DNA of 38,763 nucleotides from Thermoproteota archaeon (lineage in GTDB: Archaea; Thermoproteota; Methanomethylicia; Methanomethylicales; Methanomethylicaceae). Positions 1 through 6,366 of this stretch are shown here, piece by piece. Numbering within the stretch: position 1 is the first letter of the stretch; each line of letters starts with the position of its first letter. The notes under the pieces are model-generated. The model was given only the letters and a program-made list of their open reading frames with translations. It did not search any database and was not told the origin of the DNA. The stretch is taken from positions 1 through 38,763 of the forward strand of contig JARXPE010000011.1 in the NCBI GenBank assembly GCA_029887795.1, written 5' to 3'. The position numbers and the translations under genes were made by a program.

Positions 1-45
1 GGCGCAATAAAGGCAGATGACGTGATAAGGGCGGTGAGGGGGTAG
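1..45 (+). CDS. C-terminal end of an unidentified protein (partial)
   Basis: An open frame enters from the left edge and ends at a TAG at 43-45. Only 14 residues are visible (ending DDVIRAVRG), too few to identify. The stop lies 5 nt before the GTG start of the THUMP gene, and the G-rich end of this gene supplies that gene's Shine-Dalgarno sequence, so the two are probably co-transcribed and translationally coupled. Confidence 0.55.
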   Translation, partial: GAIKADDVIRAVRG

Positions 46-50
46 CGGCT

Positions 51-584
51 GTGAGAGAGTTCAACCTGATAATAACAACCCAGAGGGGAAACGAGACGAG
101 GTGTGCCAAGGAAACTATGGTCTTGGCCAAGAATTTGGGCGTTGAGGATGTAGACTTTAGGAGGACTAGGTTCCCCGGGTTGCTGCTGGGCAGGCTGGAG
201 GGGGACCCGCTGGAGTTTGTGAGGAAGGCCAAGGGCTTAATAGAGAAGGACCCGTGGGGCTTCAAGTACATTCAGAGGATCGTTCCGGTGCAGAGGGTCT
301 GCCAAGCCGAGATCCAAGCAATAAAGGAGTCGGTAAAGGAGCTTGCCGACAAGATACCACCCGAATCGTCCTTCAAGGTTGTGGTGAACAAGAGGGGGAG
401 TCAATTGAAGAGGGATGAGATCATCAGGGAGACCGCATCGCTGATAGACAGGAGGGTGAATCTGGAGAGGCCCGACGTAGTTCTCCAGATAGAGATAATT
501 GATGAGGATGCAGGCATATCATTGTTGTCTGAGGACGATGTAGTCTCAATTACGAAGCTTCAGGAAAAGGCTCTGGAAGGTTAG
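51..584 (+). CDS. THUMP-domain protein, Tan1-like tRNA-modification factor
   Basis: This 177-residue protein looks like the archaeal relatives of Tan1, the THUMP-domain RNA-binding partner needed for N4-acetylation of cytidine in tRNA. The N-terminal strand (FNLIITTQRG) and the pattern of Glu-rich helix, GLLLG turn and a C-terminal part ending in paired hydrophobic strands (VVLQIEIID) match a THUMP domain, which binds the acceptor stem of tRNA. No catalytic domain is present, so it probably acts with a separate enzyme. Translation starts at GTG 51, with a GAGGGGG Shine-Dalgarno sequence overlapping the end of the upstream gene. It converges on the Cgi121 gene, another tRNA-modification factor, 54 bp away. 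The family call is fairly secure; the exact modification is inferred. Confidence 0.75.
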   Translation: MREFNLIITTQRGNETRCAKETMVLAKNLGVEDVDFRRTRFPGLLLGRLEGDPLEFVRKAKGLIEKDPWGFKYIQRIVPVQRVCQAEIQAIKESVKELADKIPPESSFKVVVNKRGSQLKRDEIIRETASLIDRRVNLERPDVVLQIEIIDEDAGISLLSEDDVVSITKLQEKALEG

Positions 585-638
585 TTCAACAGCATAGGTC
601 CCCATGGTGCAGGAAGGTTGCCCCTGTAAGGCGTCTGC

Positions 639-1187
639 CTAACGGTTTAGGTCAGATATCGATACCCTCTCCAGGACCAGCGATTGAACCGCGGATGCAT
701 CTGAGGAGTGAAGGGCTTTTGCAATGGAGAGTTCGGGCTCGTTTATCCCGAATGTGCCCATTATCTTTGGGATCTTATCATCGGTGAGTTCGATCAACAT
801 ATCGTCCTCCGTTCCGTAATTCTTAAGGCTGGTGATGGTGGGCTCGAGACCCTCTTTGGAGTCCGATATCACCAAAACCACACATCTTCCAGAACCGGAG
901 GGTCCGATGGTTTCTATCGCCTCCTTTATCTGTCTCTTTGCTGATGCGTAGAGCAAAACCTCCATGGCTAAAGACCTGGCTATTCTTCGGTTCTGCTTCC
1001 AAGCTCTGGTTGCGAGATCTATTGCCAGTATTAAATGTTCATAGCCGGCGATGAGGTCTGCATCCATTACCTGAAGCCCGAAGCTGTCCTTTGGCGCCAG
1101 CGATAGGATCTCTTGGATTTTGGAGGGGTTAAATAGTCGCATGGGGATTATGGCAAAGTGTATGCCAGATTGGAAGCCGATCCTCAA
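639..1187 (-). CDS. cgi121: KEOPS complex subunit Cgi121
   Basis: Cgi121 is the regulatory, tRNA-binding subunit of KEOPS (with Kae1, Bud32 and Pcc1), which makes the t6A modification at position 37 of ANN-decoding tRNAs. The 182-residue protein carries the family signature LLYASAKRQIKEAI near residues 78-91, followed by the Gly-rich IGPSGSG turn and the second strand (CVVLVISD). Size is typical for the archaeal family, which is usually around 150-180 residues. An alternative ATG lies 15 codons downstream, but the earlier residues align with the first family strand, so the longer form is preferred. It is the last gene of a minus-strand cluster, 5 nt after the phosphoribosyltransferase stop. 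Confidence 0.85.
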   Translation of the reverse strand: MRIGFQSGIHFAIIPMRLFNPSKIQEILSLAPKDSFGLQVMDADLIAGYEHLILAIDLATRAWKQNRRIARSLAMEVLLYASAKRQIKEAIETIGPSGSGRCVVLVISDSKEGLEPTITSLKNYGTEDDMLIELTDDKIPKIMGTFGINEPELSIAKALHSSDASAVQSLVLERVSISDLNR

Positions 1188-1192
1188 ATAAT

Positions 1193-1771
1193 CTACCTCT
1201 GTGAGTTTTTTTGGAAGAAGTACCTATCTATGAGTTCCAATGGGAGTCCGGTGGATGCAAGTCTGGACCGCAGCTCCAATGGGTCCTTTGTCTCCTCGCG
1301 CCAGAGCTTTATGAGGTGCTCTATGGTCTCCCTGATCTCCCAAGGATATATGATCCAGGCATCGGTGGGGCTAGCATAGTAGTCGGGCTTTATCTTGGAC
1401 CAGGGCTTGTAGTGGATTGTTGCAACCTTAGTCTCTTTGGCACCCTGGGATGATATGTGCTCCTTTGCGAGTATCAGGCTTTCGCCGGTGTCGGCAACGT
1501 CGTCCGCGATGAGCACAACCTTGCCTGCGGGCGATTCTGAGACCGGCTGGGTTATACGGGGTTTCCGGTCCTTCTCACCTATGGACTTGTAGAACTCTAT
1601 CTTGAGCGATGCCAGATCCGTCACGTTGAGGAGATCTGAAAGGATACGCGCGACCACCCATCCGCCTCTGGCGATCCCGACTATCATATCTGGGGTGAAG
1701 TTGCTCTCGGAGATCTTGTTAGCGAGTGTTAGAAGAGAGGAGTGAATATCGTCCCAGGTAAGTGCGACTAT
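1193..1771 (-). CDS. Purine-type phosphoribosyltransferase, probably ATA start
   Basis: This type I PRTase transfers a base (hypoxanthine, xanthine or guanine type in related archaeal proteins) to PRPP. The PRPP loop VLIADDVADTGES, the early loop GIARGGWVVARIL and the C-terminal PWE motif (IIYPWEI) are all present. From the first canonical ATG (1687) the protein would be 164 residues. The upstream codons clearly encode the conserved N-terminus of the family (LTWDDIH, then an ANKI helix and TPD), so translation must begin further up. The open frame contains no ATG, GTG or TTG between the in-frame stop at 1820-1822 and 1687. The best-placed near-cognate start is ATA at 1771, about 13-19 nt after GGAGG/GGGGG, giving 192 residues. 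The exact substrate is not predictable here. Confidence 0.78.
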   Translation of the reverse strand: MVALTWDDIHSSLLTLANKISESNFTPDMIVGIARGGWVVARILSDLLNVTDLASLKIEFYKSIGEKDRKPRITQPVSESPAGKVVLIADDVADTGESLILAKEHISSQGAKETKVATIHYKPWSKIKPDYYASPTDAWIIYPWEIRETIEHLIKLWREETKDPLELRSRLASTGLPLELIDRYFFQKNSQR

Positions 1772-1790
1772 TTTCGTATTTAAAACCCCC

Positions 1791-2090
1791 TTATCCTCCG
1801 TGCACTGTGGGCAGGATCGTTATCTCGTCGCCTTCCTTCAGTTGGGCGTTCATTCCGCCGAAGAGTGATGCATCGGCACCGTTTATGAAGACTACTATGT
1901 CAGGTCTTAGGGTGCCATCTTCTTCGAACAGCCTAGACTTCAGCTGGGGAGGTTCCGTCTCTCTAAGGTAGCTGAATAGTTCGCCCAACGTGTTGCCACT
2001 TATAGCAACCTCTCTGTTGGGCTCCTTTGAAAGACCCTTCAGTACGGCGAGGTACCTAAGCCTGACCGCTGGTATCGCTGAAACCCCCAC
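1791..2090 (-). CDS. MoaD/ThiS-family ubiquitin-like sulfur carrier (SAMP-like)
   Basis: This is a small beta-grasp protein of 99 residues ending in the diglycine (TVHGG) that is adenylated and thiocarboxylated, or conjugated to lysines, by an E1-like enzyme. The pattern VRLRYLAVLKGL at the start, the PDIVVFING strand and GDEITILP before the diglycine are typical of MoaD and archaeal SAMP proteins. The start is GTG at 2090, overlapping the end of the upstream ParB/SerK-like gene by 35 nt, which implies translational coupling. It could serve molybdopterin synthesis, tRNA 2-thiolation or protein conjugation. With Cgi121 and the THUMP gene nearby, a tRNA role is reasonable but inferred. No E1 gene is in the window. 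Confidence 0.85.
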   Translation of the reverse strand: MGVSAIPAVRLRYLAVLKGLSKEPNREVAISGNTLGELFSYLRETEPPQLKSRLFEEDGTLRPDIVVFINGADASLFGGMNAQLKEGDEITILPTVHGG

Positions 2091-2922
2091 CAGACGTTCT
2101 TAGTTCAAAGATATAAACTTCCTCCTCGTACCTCCTCCCGCCTATAACGACACCGCCACGCATCCTTTGAAAAGTCCCCCTCGATAGCAGGTCCTGAAGT
2201 TTCTGGGAAGCTTCCTCGGAGTTGCCTTTGAGCCATGAGATGGGAATATTTAAGCCCATGGGCCTATAGGGCAAGACGTGCCGGGTGGATTTTTTTGGGA
2301 ATAGCTTGTTGTACTTTATGGTCAATATGACCTCCTCCTTTTTGATTGAGGGCGGAGCCATGACTGCGCACGTCTCCCCTGACGAGAGCATTTCCATCGC
2401 ATCCATCTCGGCGGCATAGGTCACGCCGTAGCCCCTACTCTTGAAACCCCCCTCGAGGAACGCCATGAACTGGTAAGCATCATAGACATCGATATTCATG
2501 ACAGGGTCCCAATCGAAAACGTAGGACTCGCCTTTCATCAGTATTGAGAGGCAGGCTTTCCTCCCGTTGAGCAATTTTAGCGCCTCTTCGTTGCTCGTGG
2601 CTCGGGGCTTCATCAGTCGAAATAGGTCCAGCGGCGGGGTCTTGTTCAGGCATCGGTACCAGCAGCCTACCTTAATGCTCTGGGACTGGTAGTTATAGAG
2701 GGCTGCAGGGACAGAGCTACAGCCAAGCTTCTTGAGGGCCCAGTACCTGTGGGTACCATCGAGTATAGTGAGTGTGCGTTCGTCTACTAGTATGGGATCG
2801 TGCACGGCACCCTCTAGCCTAAGTGAGCCAACTATCCTTAAGAGTATCCAGCGGTCGTATTCTTCGTGTGGGCGTATGTCGTCTATTGGCAGAATGACGA
2901 CGCGAGGAATTTGGTTAGACAT
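2056..2922 (-). CDS. ParB-fold protein resembling ADP-dependent serine kinase SerK
   Basis: The N-terminal ~110 residues form a ParB/sulfiredoxin-like domain: ILPIDDIRPHEEYD, then ILLRIVGSLRLEGAVHDPILVD and ILDGTHRYWALKKLGC, a version of the DGHHRY nucleotide-binding motif. This arrangement is shared with the archaeal free-serine kinase SerK of Thermococcus, which phosphorylates serine with ADP on the way to cysteine, and with SbnI. At 288 residues it is longer than SerK, and the C-terminal half (about 150-288) is not recognised. It heads the minus-strand cluster and overlaps the SAMP gene. A kinase role is inferred; a ParB-like regulatory or nuclease role is the alternative. Confidence 0.6.
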   Translation of the reverse strand: MSNQIPRVVILPIDDIRPHEEYDRWILLRIVGSLRLEGAVHDPILVDERTLTILDGTHRYWALKKLGCSSVPAALYNYQSQSIKVGCWYRCLNKTPPLDLFRLMKPRATSNEEALKLLNGRKACLSILMKGESYVFDWDPVMNIDVYDAYQFMAFLEGGFKSRGYGVTYAAEMDAMEMLSSGETCAVMAPPSIKKEEVILTIKYNKLFPKKSTRHVLPYRPMGLNIPISWLKGNSEEASQKLQDLLSRGTFQRMRGGVVIGGRRYEEEVYIFELRTSGGGFSDTSGQA

Positions 2923-2942
2923 AAAACTTCCCCGCTTTTTGG

Positions 2943-2996
2943 TCAGTGGAGGTGCTTGCTCTTCATAGTAGCCTCAGGGCAGGTCAACCTCCTCAT
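2943..2996 (-). other. Candidate 17-codon leader ORF ahead of the SerK-like cluster
   Basis: An ATG at 2996 opens a 17-codon frame ending TGA at 2943-2945, 20 nt before the SerK-like start. A TATA-like element (CTTTTTATAT on the minus strand, 3021-3030) predicts transcription starting around 2998, so this ATG would sit at the very 5' end of the message, as in leaderless archaeal genes. The predicted peptide (starting MRRLTCPEA) resembles nothing known. It may be chance. Confidence 0.25.
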
Positions 2997-3020
2997 CCCA
3001 ATATAGTGTAGGGATTTATG

Positions 3021-3030
3021 ATATAAAAAG
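3021..3030 (-). promoter_or_regulatory. TATA box of the SerK-SAMP-PRT-Cgi121 cluster
   Basis: CTTTTTATAT read on the minus strand lies 99 bp upstream of the SerK-like start. Nothing is encoded downstream of it on the plus strand. It predicts a ~75-nt leader containing the small leader ORF. Confidence 0.45.
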
Positions 3031-3064
3031 AGTGCTATTACACAGAATCGGTTCGGGCAATATT

Positions 3065-3415
3065 TCAGCCGACAGGTTTTTCGGTCTCGGCTCGAGTCCC
3101 CTCTGTGGAGCCAGCATCTTGAGCGGCGGGCTCAGGAGGTGCCCCTGTCTCCCCTTCTGGAGCCTTTTCTTCAGCCCCCGCCATCTTTGCCAGCTCTGCC
3201 TCCTCAGCCGCTATGGCTTCTTCCCTCTTCTTCTTTGATACCAAGAGCCTTGTTATGTAGCCGGCCACCCTGTTCCCAAGGTGCTTGCTCCTGATGCTGG
3301 AATACTGGTAAACGAGCTTCTTGTTGGTCTCAAAATCTGTCGTGAAGACGTTAGGATAACGTTCAGTAAGCTCAACTGCTATTGCTTTCACCTTGCCGAT
3401 CCTGACTTTACCCAT
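3065..3415 (-). CDS. rps17e: Small-subunit ribosomal protein S17e with acidic C-terminal tail
   Basis: Residues 1-60 are a clear S17e: MGKVRIGKVKAIA, ELTERYP, FETNKKLV and SKHLGNRVAGYITRL. S17e is a 30S protein found in archaea and eukaryotes. The start is set at ATG 3415 because the family begins MGKVR; an upstream in-frame ATG adds 21 unrelated residues. The archaeal protein is usually about 60-70 residues. Here it is 116, the extra ~55 being an Ala/Glu/Pro-rich tail that is probably disordered. A TATA box at 3441-3450 predicts a transcript starting only a few bases before the ATG. The gene stands alone on its strand. Confidence 0.93.
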   Translation of the reverse strand: MGKVRIGKVKAIAVELTERYPNVFTTDFETNKKLVYQYSSIRSKHLGNRVAGYITRLLVSKKKREEAIAAEEAELAKMAGAEEKAPEGETGAPPEPAAQDAGSTEGTRAETEKPVG

Positions 3416-3440
3416 GTCGCACACCACGTTTAGAGAACCG

Positions 3441-3450
3441 ATATAAAAAC
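3441..3450 (-). promoter_or_regulatory. TATA box of the S17e gene
   Basis: GTTTTTATAT on the minus strand, centred about 30 bp before the S17e ATG, which predicts a leader of only a few nucleotides. Confidence 0.55.
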
Positions 3451-3567
3451 GACAATTTAAGATTTTTGATTTTGGCATTCCGCGCCTGCATATGGTACGT
3501 GGTGGATCATGCTGCGCAGAGGCAAAGATTTTATATGGTAAGTGAAAATACTTGAGGGGAGAGGTTT

Positions 3568-3798
3568 ATGGCGGACATCTCAATATCGGCAATAGATAGG
3601 ATAATGAGGAAGGCAGGAGCTGAGAGGGTCAGCGAGGAGGGTGCCACAACCCTAAGAGAAGTGCTGGAAACCCTCGCGCTCGACATCTCGCGGGAGGCTA
3701 TAGCCTTAGCAAAGCATGCCGGCAGAAAGACTGTAAATGCAGAGGACATAAAGTTGGCGAGCCGAAAGCTGCTCGCGCTGACGAAACTCGGCGTCTGA
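3568..3798 (+). CDS. Archaeal histone
   Basis: This 76-residue protein consists of a single histone fold. The first helix holds the IDRIMRKAGAERVSEEG segment, the long central helix runs through LREVLETLALDISREAIALAKHAGRK, and the third helix follows TVNAEDIKLA. The KHAGRKTV stretch is the usual DNA-contacting loop of HMf-like proteins. The N-terminal extension (MADIS) is slightly longer than in the minimal HMfB. A strong GGGGAGAGG Shine-Dalgarno sequence precedes the ATG. It wraps and compacts chromosomal DNA as dimers or multimers. It lies 90 bp upstream of the chaperonin gene, which has its own TATA box. Confidence 0.95.
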   Translation: MADISISAIDRIMRKAGAERVSEEGATTLREVLETLALDISREAIALAKHAGRKTVNAEDIKLASRKLLALTKLGV

Positions 3799-3833
3799 TC
3801 TCATGGAAAACGCCTCCGTACCCATGATAGAAA

Positions 3834-3843
3834 TCTATATATA
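3834..3843 (+). promoter_or_regulatory. TATA box of the thermosome gene
   Basis: CTATATATAG, a strong archaeal TATA element, is centred about 50 bp before the chosen ATG (3889), predicting a start around 3865 and a short leader containing a GGTGA ribosome-binding site. Heat-regulated expression is likely for this family but not shown by the sequence. Confidence 0.65.
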
Positions 3844-3888
3844 GAAGTGGTAATTCTTTCTTTTTGAAATTTAGTTGTGGTGAATTCT

Positions 3889-5535
3889 ATGGCAGCTGCT
3901 CAACTTGGTGGTGTTCCAGTTTTAATATTGAAAGAAGGGACTCAGCGCACGCAAGGAAGGGACGCGCAAAGAGTGAATATGATGGCGGCGAGGGCGGTCG
4001 CCGAGGCTGTTAGGACCACCCTCGGGCCGAAGGGCATGGACAAGATGCTGGTAGACACTCTAGGAGACGTGACCGTCACAAACGATGGTGCCACAATCCT
4101 CGGAGAGATCGAGGTGCAGCACCCCGCCGCAAAGATGATGGTCGAGGTCTCCAAGACCCAGGACGAGGAGGTCGGCGACGGTACCACTACATCGGTTGTG
4201 CTGACAGGAGAGCTCTTGAAGAGAGCTGAGGAGCTTATTGAGAAGAACATACATCCAACACTAATAGTTCAAGGATACAAGAAGGCAACCGAGAAGGCTG
4301 TCGAGACGCTCTCGAAGATAGCTATTCCAATAAGCATAGACGACGATAAGACCCTGAAGAAGATAGCATTCACTGCTATGAACAGCAAGGCTTCCGTAGG
4401 AATACAAGACTACTTCGCGGAGATGGCGGTAAAGGCTGTGAAGCAAGTAGCCGAGAAGCGAGGCGACAAGTACGTCGCGGACATTGATTACATCCAGGTG
4501 GTGAAGAAGCAGGGAGGCAGTGTCACAGACAGCACCCTAGTGTACGGGGTAATAGTCGACAAAGAGATCGTCCACCCGGCGATGCCGAAGAAAGTGGAGG
4601 ATGCCAAGATAGCGCTTATTGACGCCCCGCTCGAGATAGAGAAGACCGAGTTCGACGCCGAGATAAGGATCACCGACCCGACCCAGATGAAGGCGTTCAT
4701 CGAAGAAGAGGGCAGAATGCTGAGGGAGATGGTGAACAAGATAAAGGCGACAGGCGCAAACGTCGTTTTCTGCCAGAAGGGCATAGACGACATAGCCCAG
4801 CACTACTTGGCAAAGGAGGGCATAGTGGCGCTGAGAAGGGTGAAGAAGTCTGACATGGAAAAACTTGCGAGGGCAACAGGTGCCAGGATCGTCACCAACC
4901 TTGACGACCTAACCTCAGCAGACCTCGGATCTGCAAAGATCGTTGAGGAGAAGAAGTACGGAGAGGACAAGCTGACCTTCGTTGAGGGTTGCAAGAACCC
5001 CAAGGCGGTTAGCATATTGATAAGGGGAGGTTTGCAGCGGGTAGTCGATGAGGCGGAGAGGACCCTGCACGATGCGCTGTGTGCGGTGGCAGATGTTGTT
5101 GAGGACGGGAGGATCGTGGCGGGCGGAGGTGCTCCAGAGCTTGAGGCAGCGAAGGCACTAAGGGAGTACGCGGCCAGCGTTGGAGGCAGGGAGCAGTTGG
5201 CGATCGAGGCTTTCGCAGACAGCCTAGAGGCGATACCCAGAACATTGGCTGAGAACGGCGGACTTGATCCAATCGACATATTGGTAGAGCTGAGGTCGCT
5301 GCATGAGAGAGGCGAGATCTGGGCTGGTGTGAACGTACTCGAGGGGAAGACTGCGAACATGTTCGAGGTCGGGGTTGTTGAGCCTTTGGCAGTGAAGCTA
5401 CAGGCGATCAAATCTGCGACTGAGGCAAGCTCCATGATATTGAGGATAGATGATGTCATAGCCGCGGCAAAGACCACAGGCGCGCCAAAGATGCCTGAGA
5501 AGCCTGGCGAGAGCGGAGCTGGCGAGTTCGACTAA
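3889..5535 (+). CDS. thsA: Thermosome subunit (group II chaperonin)
   Basis: This is an ATP-driven folding chamber subunit of the TCP-1/thermosome family, 548 residues from the ATG at 3889. ATP-binding and catalytic motifs are intact: [10 protein letters not shown] near 45-55, NDGATIL, the [10 protein letters not shown] phosphate loop with its catalytic Asp, and [10 protein letters not shown] near the C-terminus. No GroES-type partner is required because group II chaperonins have a built-in lid. The C-terminal tail ([10 protein letters not shown]) lacks the long GGM repeat. A GTG 12 nt upstream is possible, but the ATG has a GGTGA Shine-Dalgarno sequence 5 nt away and gives the usual N-terminus. 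Only one subunit gene is in the window; archaea often have two or three. Confidence 0.97.
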   Translation: MAAAQLGGVPVLILKEGTQRTQGRDAQRVNMMAARAVAEAVRTTLGPKGMDKMLVDTLGDVTVTNDGATILGEIEVQHPAAKMMVEVSKTQDEEVGDGTTTSVVLTGELLKRAEELIEKNIHPTLIVQGYKKATEKAVETLSKIAIPISIDDDKTLKKIAFTAMNSKASVGIQDYFAEMAVKAVKQVAEKRGDKYVADIDYIQVVKKQGGSVTDSTLVYGVIVDKEIVHPAMPKKVEDAKIALIDAPLEIEKTEFDAEIRITDPTQMKAFIEEEGRMLREMVNKIKATGANVVFCQKGIDDIAQHYLAKEGIVALRRVKKSDMEKLARATGARIVTNLDDLTSADLGSAKIVEEKKYGEDKLTFVEGCKNPKAVSILIRGGLQRVVDEAERTLHDALCAVADVVEDGRIVAGGGAPELEAAKALREYAASVGGREQLAIEAFADSLEAIPRTLAENGGLDPIDILVELRSLHERGEIWAGVNVLEGKTANMFEVGVVEPLAVKLQAIKSATEASSMILRIDDVIAAAKTTGAPKMPEKPGESGAGEFD

Positions 5536-5793
5536 AAGCCTAAGGCTAAAAATCCCTTTTTATTTTCTATTTTATATTTTCTTTTATACTTTCTATTTTA
5601 CATCTTTATTTTATATTCACATTTTTGTTCAGGTTTTATTTTCAACCTCATTTTATTTTAGTTTTAACCATATTTATCATAGTTTTAACCACAACGGAAT
5701 ATTTTGATACTATGTCTGAAAATCGACCTCAAAGCTCCGGCGCGCAATTCATCTATATATTAGGGGAAACTTTAGGAATATCGGGGATGCAAA
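5536..5793 (+). other. T-rich intergenic spacer with terminator tracts and a 12-bp direct repeat
   Basis: From about 5555 to 5690 the plus strand is dominated by T runs (repeated TTTTAT and TCTATTTTA units) just after the thermosome stop. This is typical of archaeal factor-light termination at oligo-T tracts. TAGTTTTAACCA occurs twice, at 5659-5670 and 5680-5691, starting 21 bp apart (two helical turns on one face). A TATA-like CTATATATTA at about 5752-5761 probably drives the kinase gene. No RNA gene or ORF is evident. Confidence 0.6.
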
Positions 5794-6366
5794 ATTAAGA
5801 ATTCGATCGTTATAACGGGCACGCCAGGGGTGGGGAAGACCACCGTTGCGAAGAGATTGGCAGAGATCCTAGGCTTCGAATTGGTGGATTTAAACAAATT
5901 GGCAGAGGAGATCGGGGGGATAGGAACTTACGACGCAAAAAGAGACACATGGAGAATAAAGGAAGAAAGGATTAGGGAAGAGCTCCATAAGCTGCTTGCT
6001 AAGGGAGGGGATTTCATCATAGAGGGGCACTGGGGCGATCTGGTGCCGGAAGAATACGTTAGGTATGCTATAGTACTGAGGGCTAACCCGTTGGTCCTGA
6101 TGGAGAGGCTAAAGAAGAAGGGGTACAGGGAAGGGAAAGTAAAGGAGAATGCTCAAGCCGAGTTGCTGGATTACTGCCTCATTAAGGCGGTGGAGGCGTT
6201 TGGCGAGGAGAGGGTCTTCGAGGTTGACAGCACCAGTGGGGATATAGAATCAGTGATAGAAGAGGTCTTGAATATAGTAAAAGAGGGGAAGGGCAAGAGG
6301 CCGGGCAGTATAAACTGGATCAAGACGCTGGAGAAGGAAGGTAAGATAATGGAGCTGCTCTCGTAG
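5794..6366 (+). CDS. Fap7/AK6-type adenylate kinase, start unclear (ATT or frameshifted ATG)
   Basis: The P-loop ITGTPGVGKTTVAKRL, the following LVDLNKLAEEIG, and the acidic EGHWGDL lid-side strand identify the AK6/Fap7 family, an adenylate-kinase-like ATPase that assists final 40S/30S maturation with uS11. Expected length is about 180-190 residues; this frame gives 190 from 5794. The canonical start at GTG 5830 would cut the P-loop in half and cannot be right. Upstream, the only in-frame near-cognate start is ATT at 5794, after GGGGAT. An ATG at 5787 is in another frame and would fit (MQNKNSIVITG) if one T of AAAATTAAG were removed. The gene's last 47 bp overlap the convergent HerA-like gene. 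Confidence 0.8.
   Translation: MKNSIVITGTPGVGKTTVAKRLAEILGFELVDLNKLAEEIGGIGTYDAKRDTWRIKEERIREELHKLLAKGGDFIIEGHWGDLVPEEYVRYAIVLRANPLVLMERLKKKGYREGKVKENAQAELLDYCLIKAVEAFGEERVFEVDSTSGDIESVIEEVLNIVKEGKGKRPGSINWIKTLEKEGKIMELLS

Noticed and set aside
3877-3888. Upstream GTG starts of the thermosome gene
   Set aside because: ATG 3889 has a properly spaced GGTGA and gives the usual N-terminus, so the longer form was not chosen.
4803-5477. Long antisense ORF opposite the thermosome
   Set aside because: It is a shadow of the thermosome reading frame: Ser/Thr-rich translation, no promoter, no recognisable fold. The same applies to the other long antisense ORFs in the chaperonin and hydrogenase genes.
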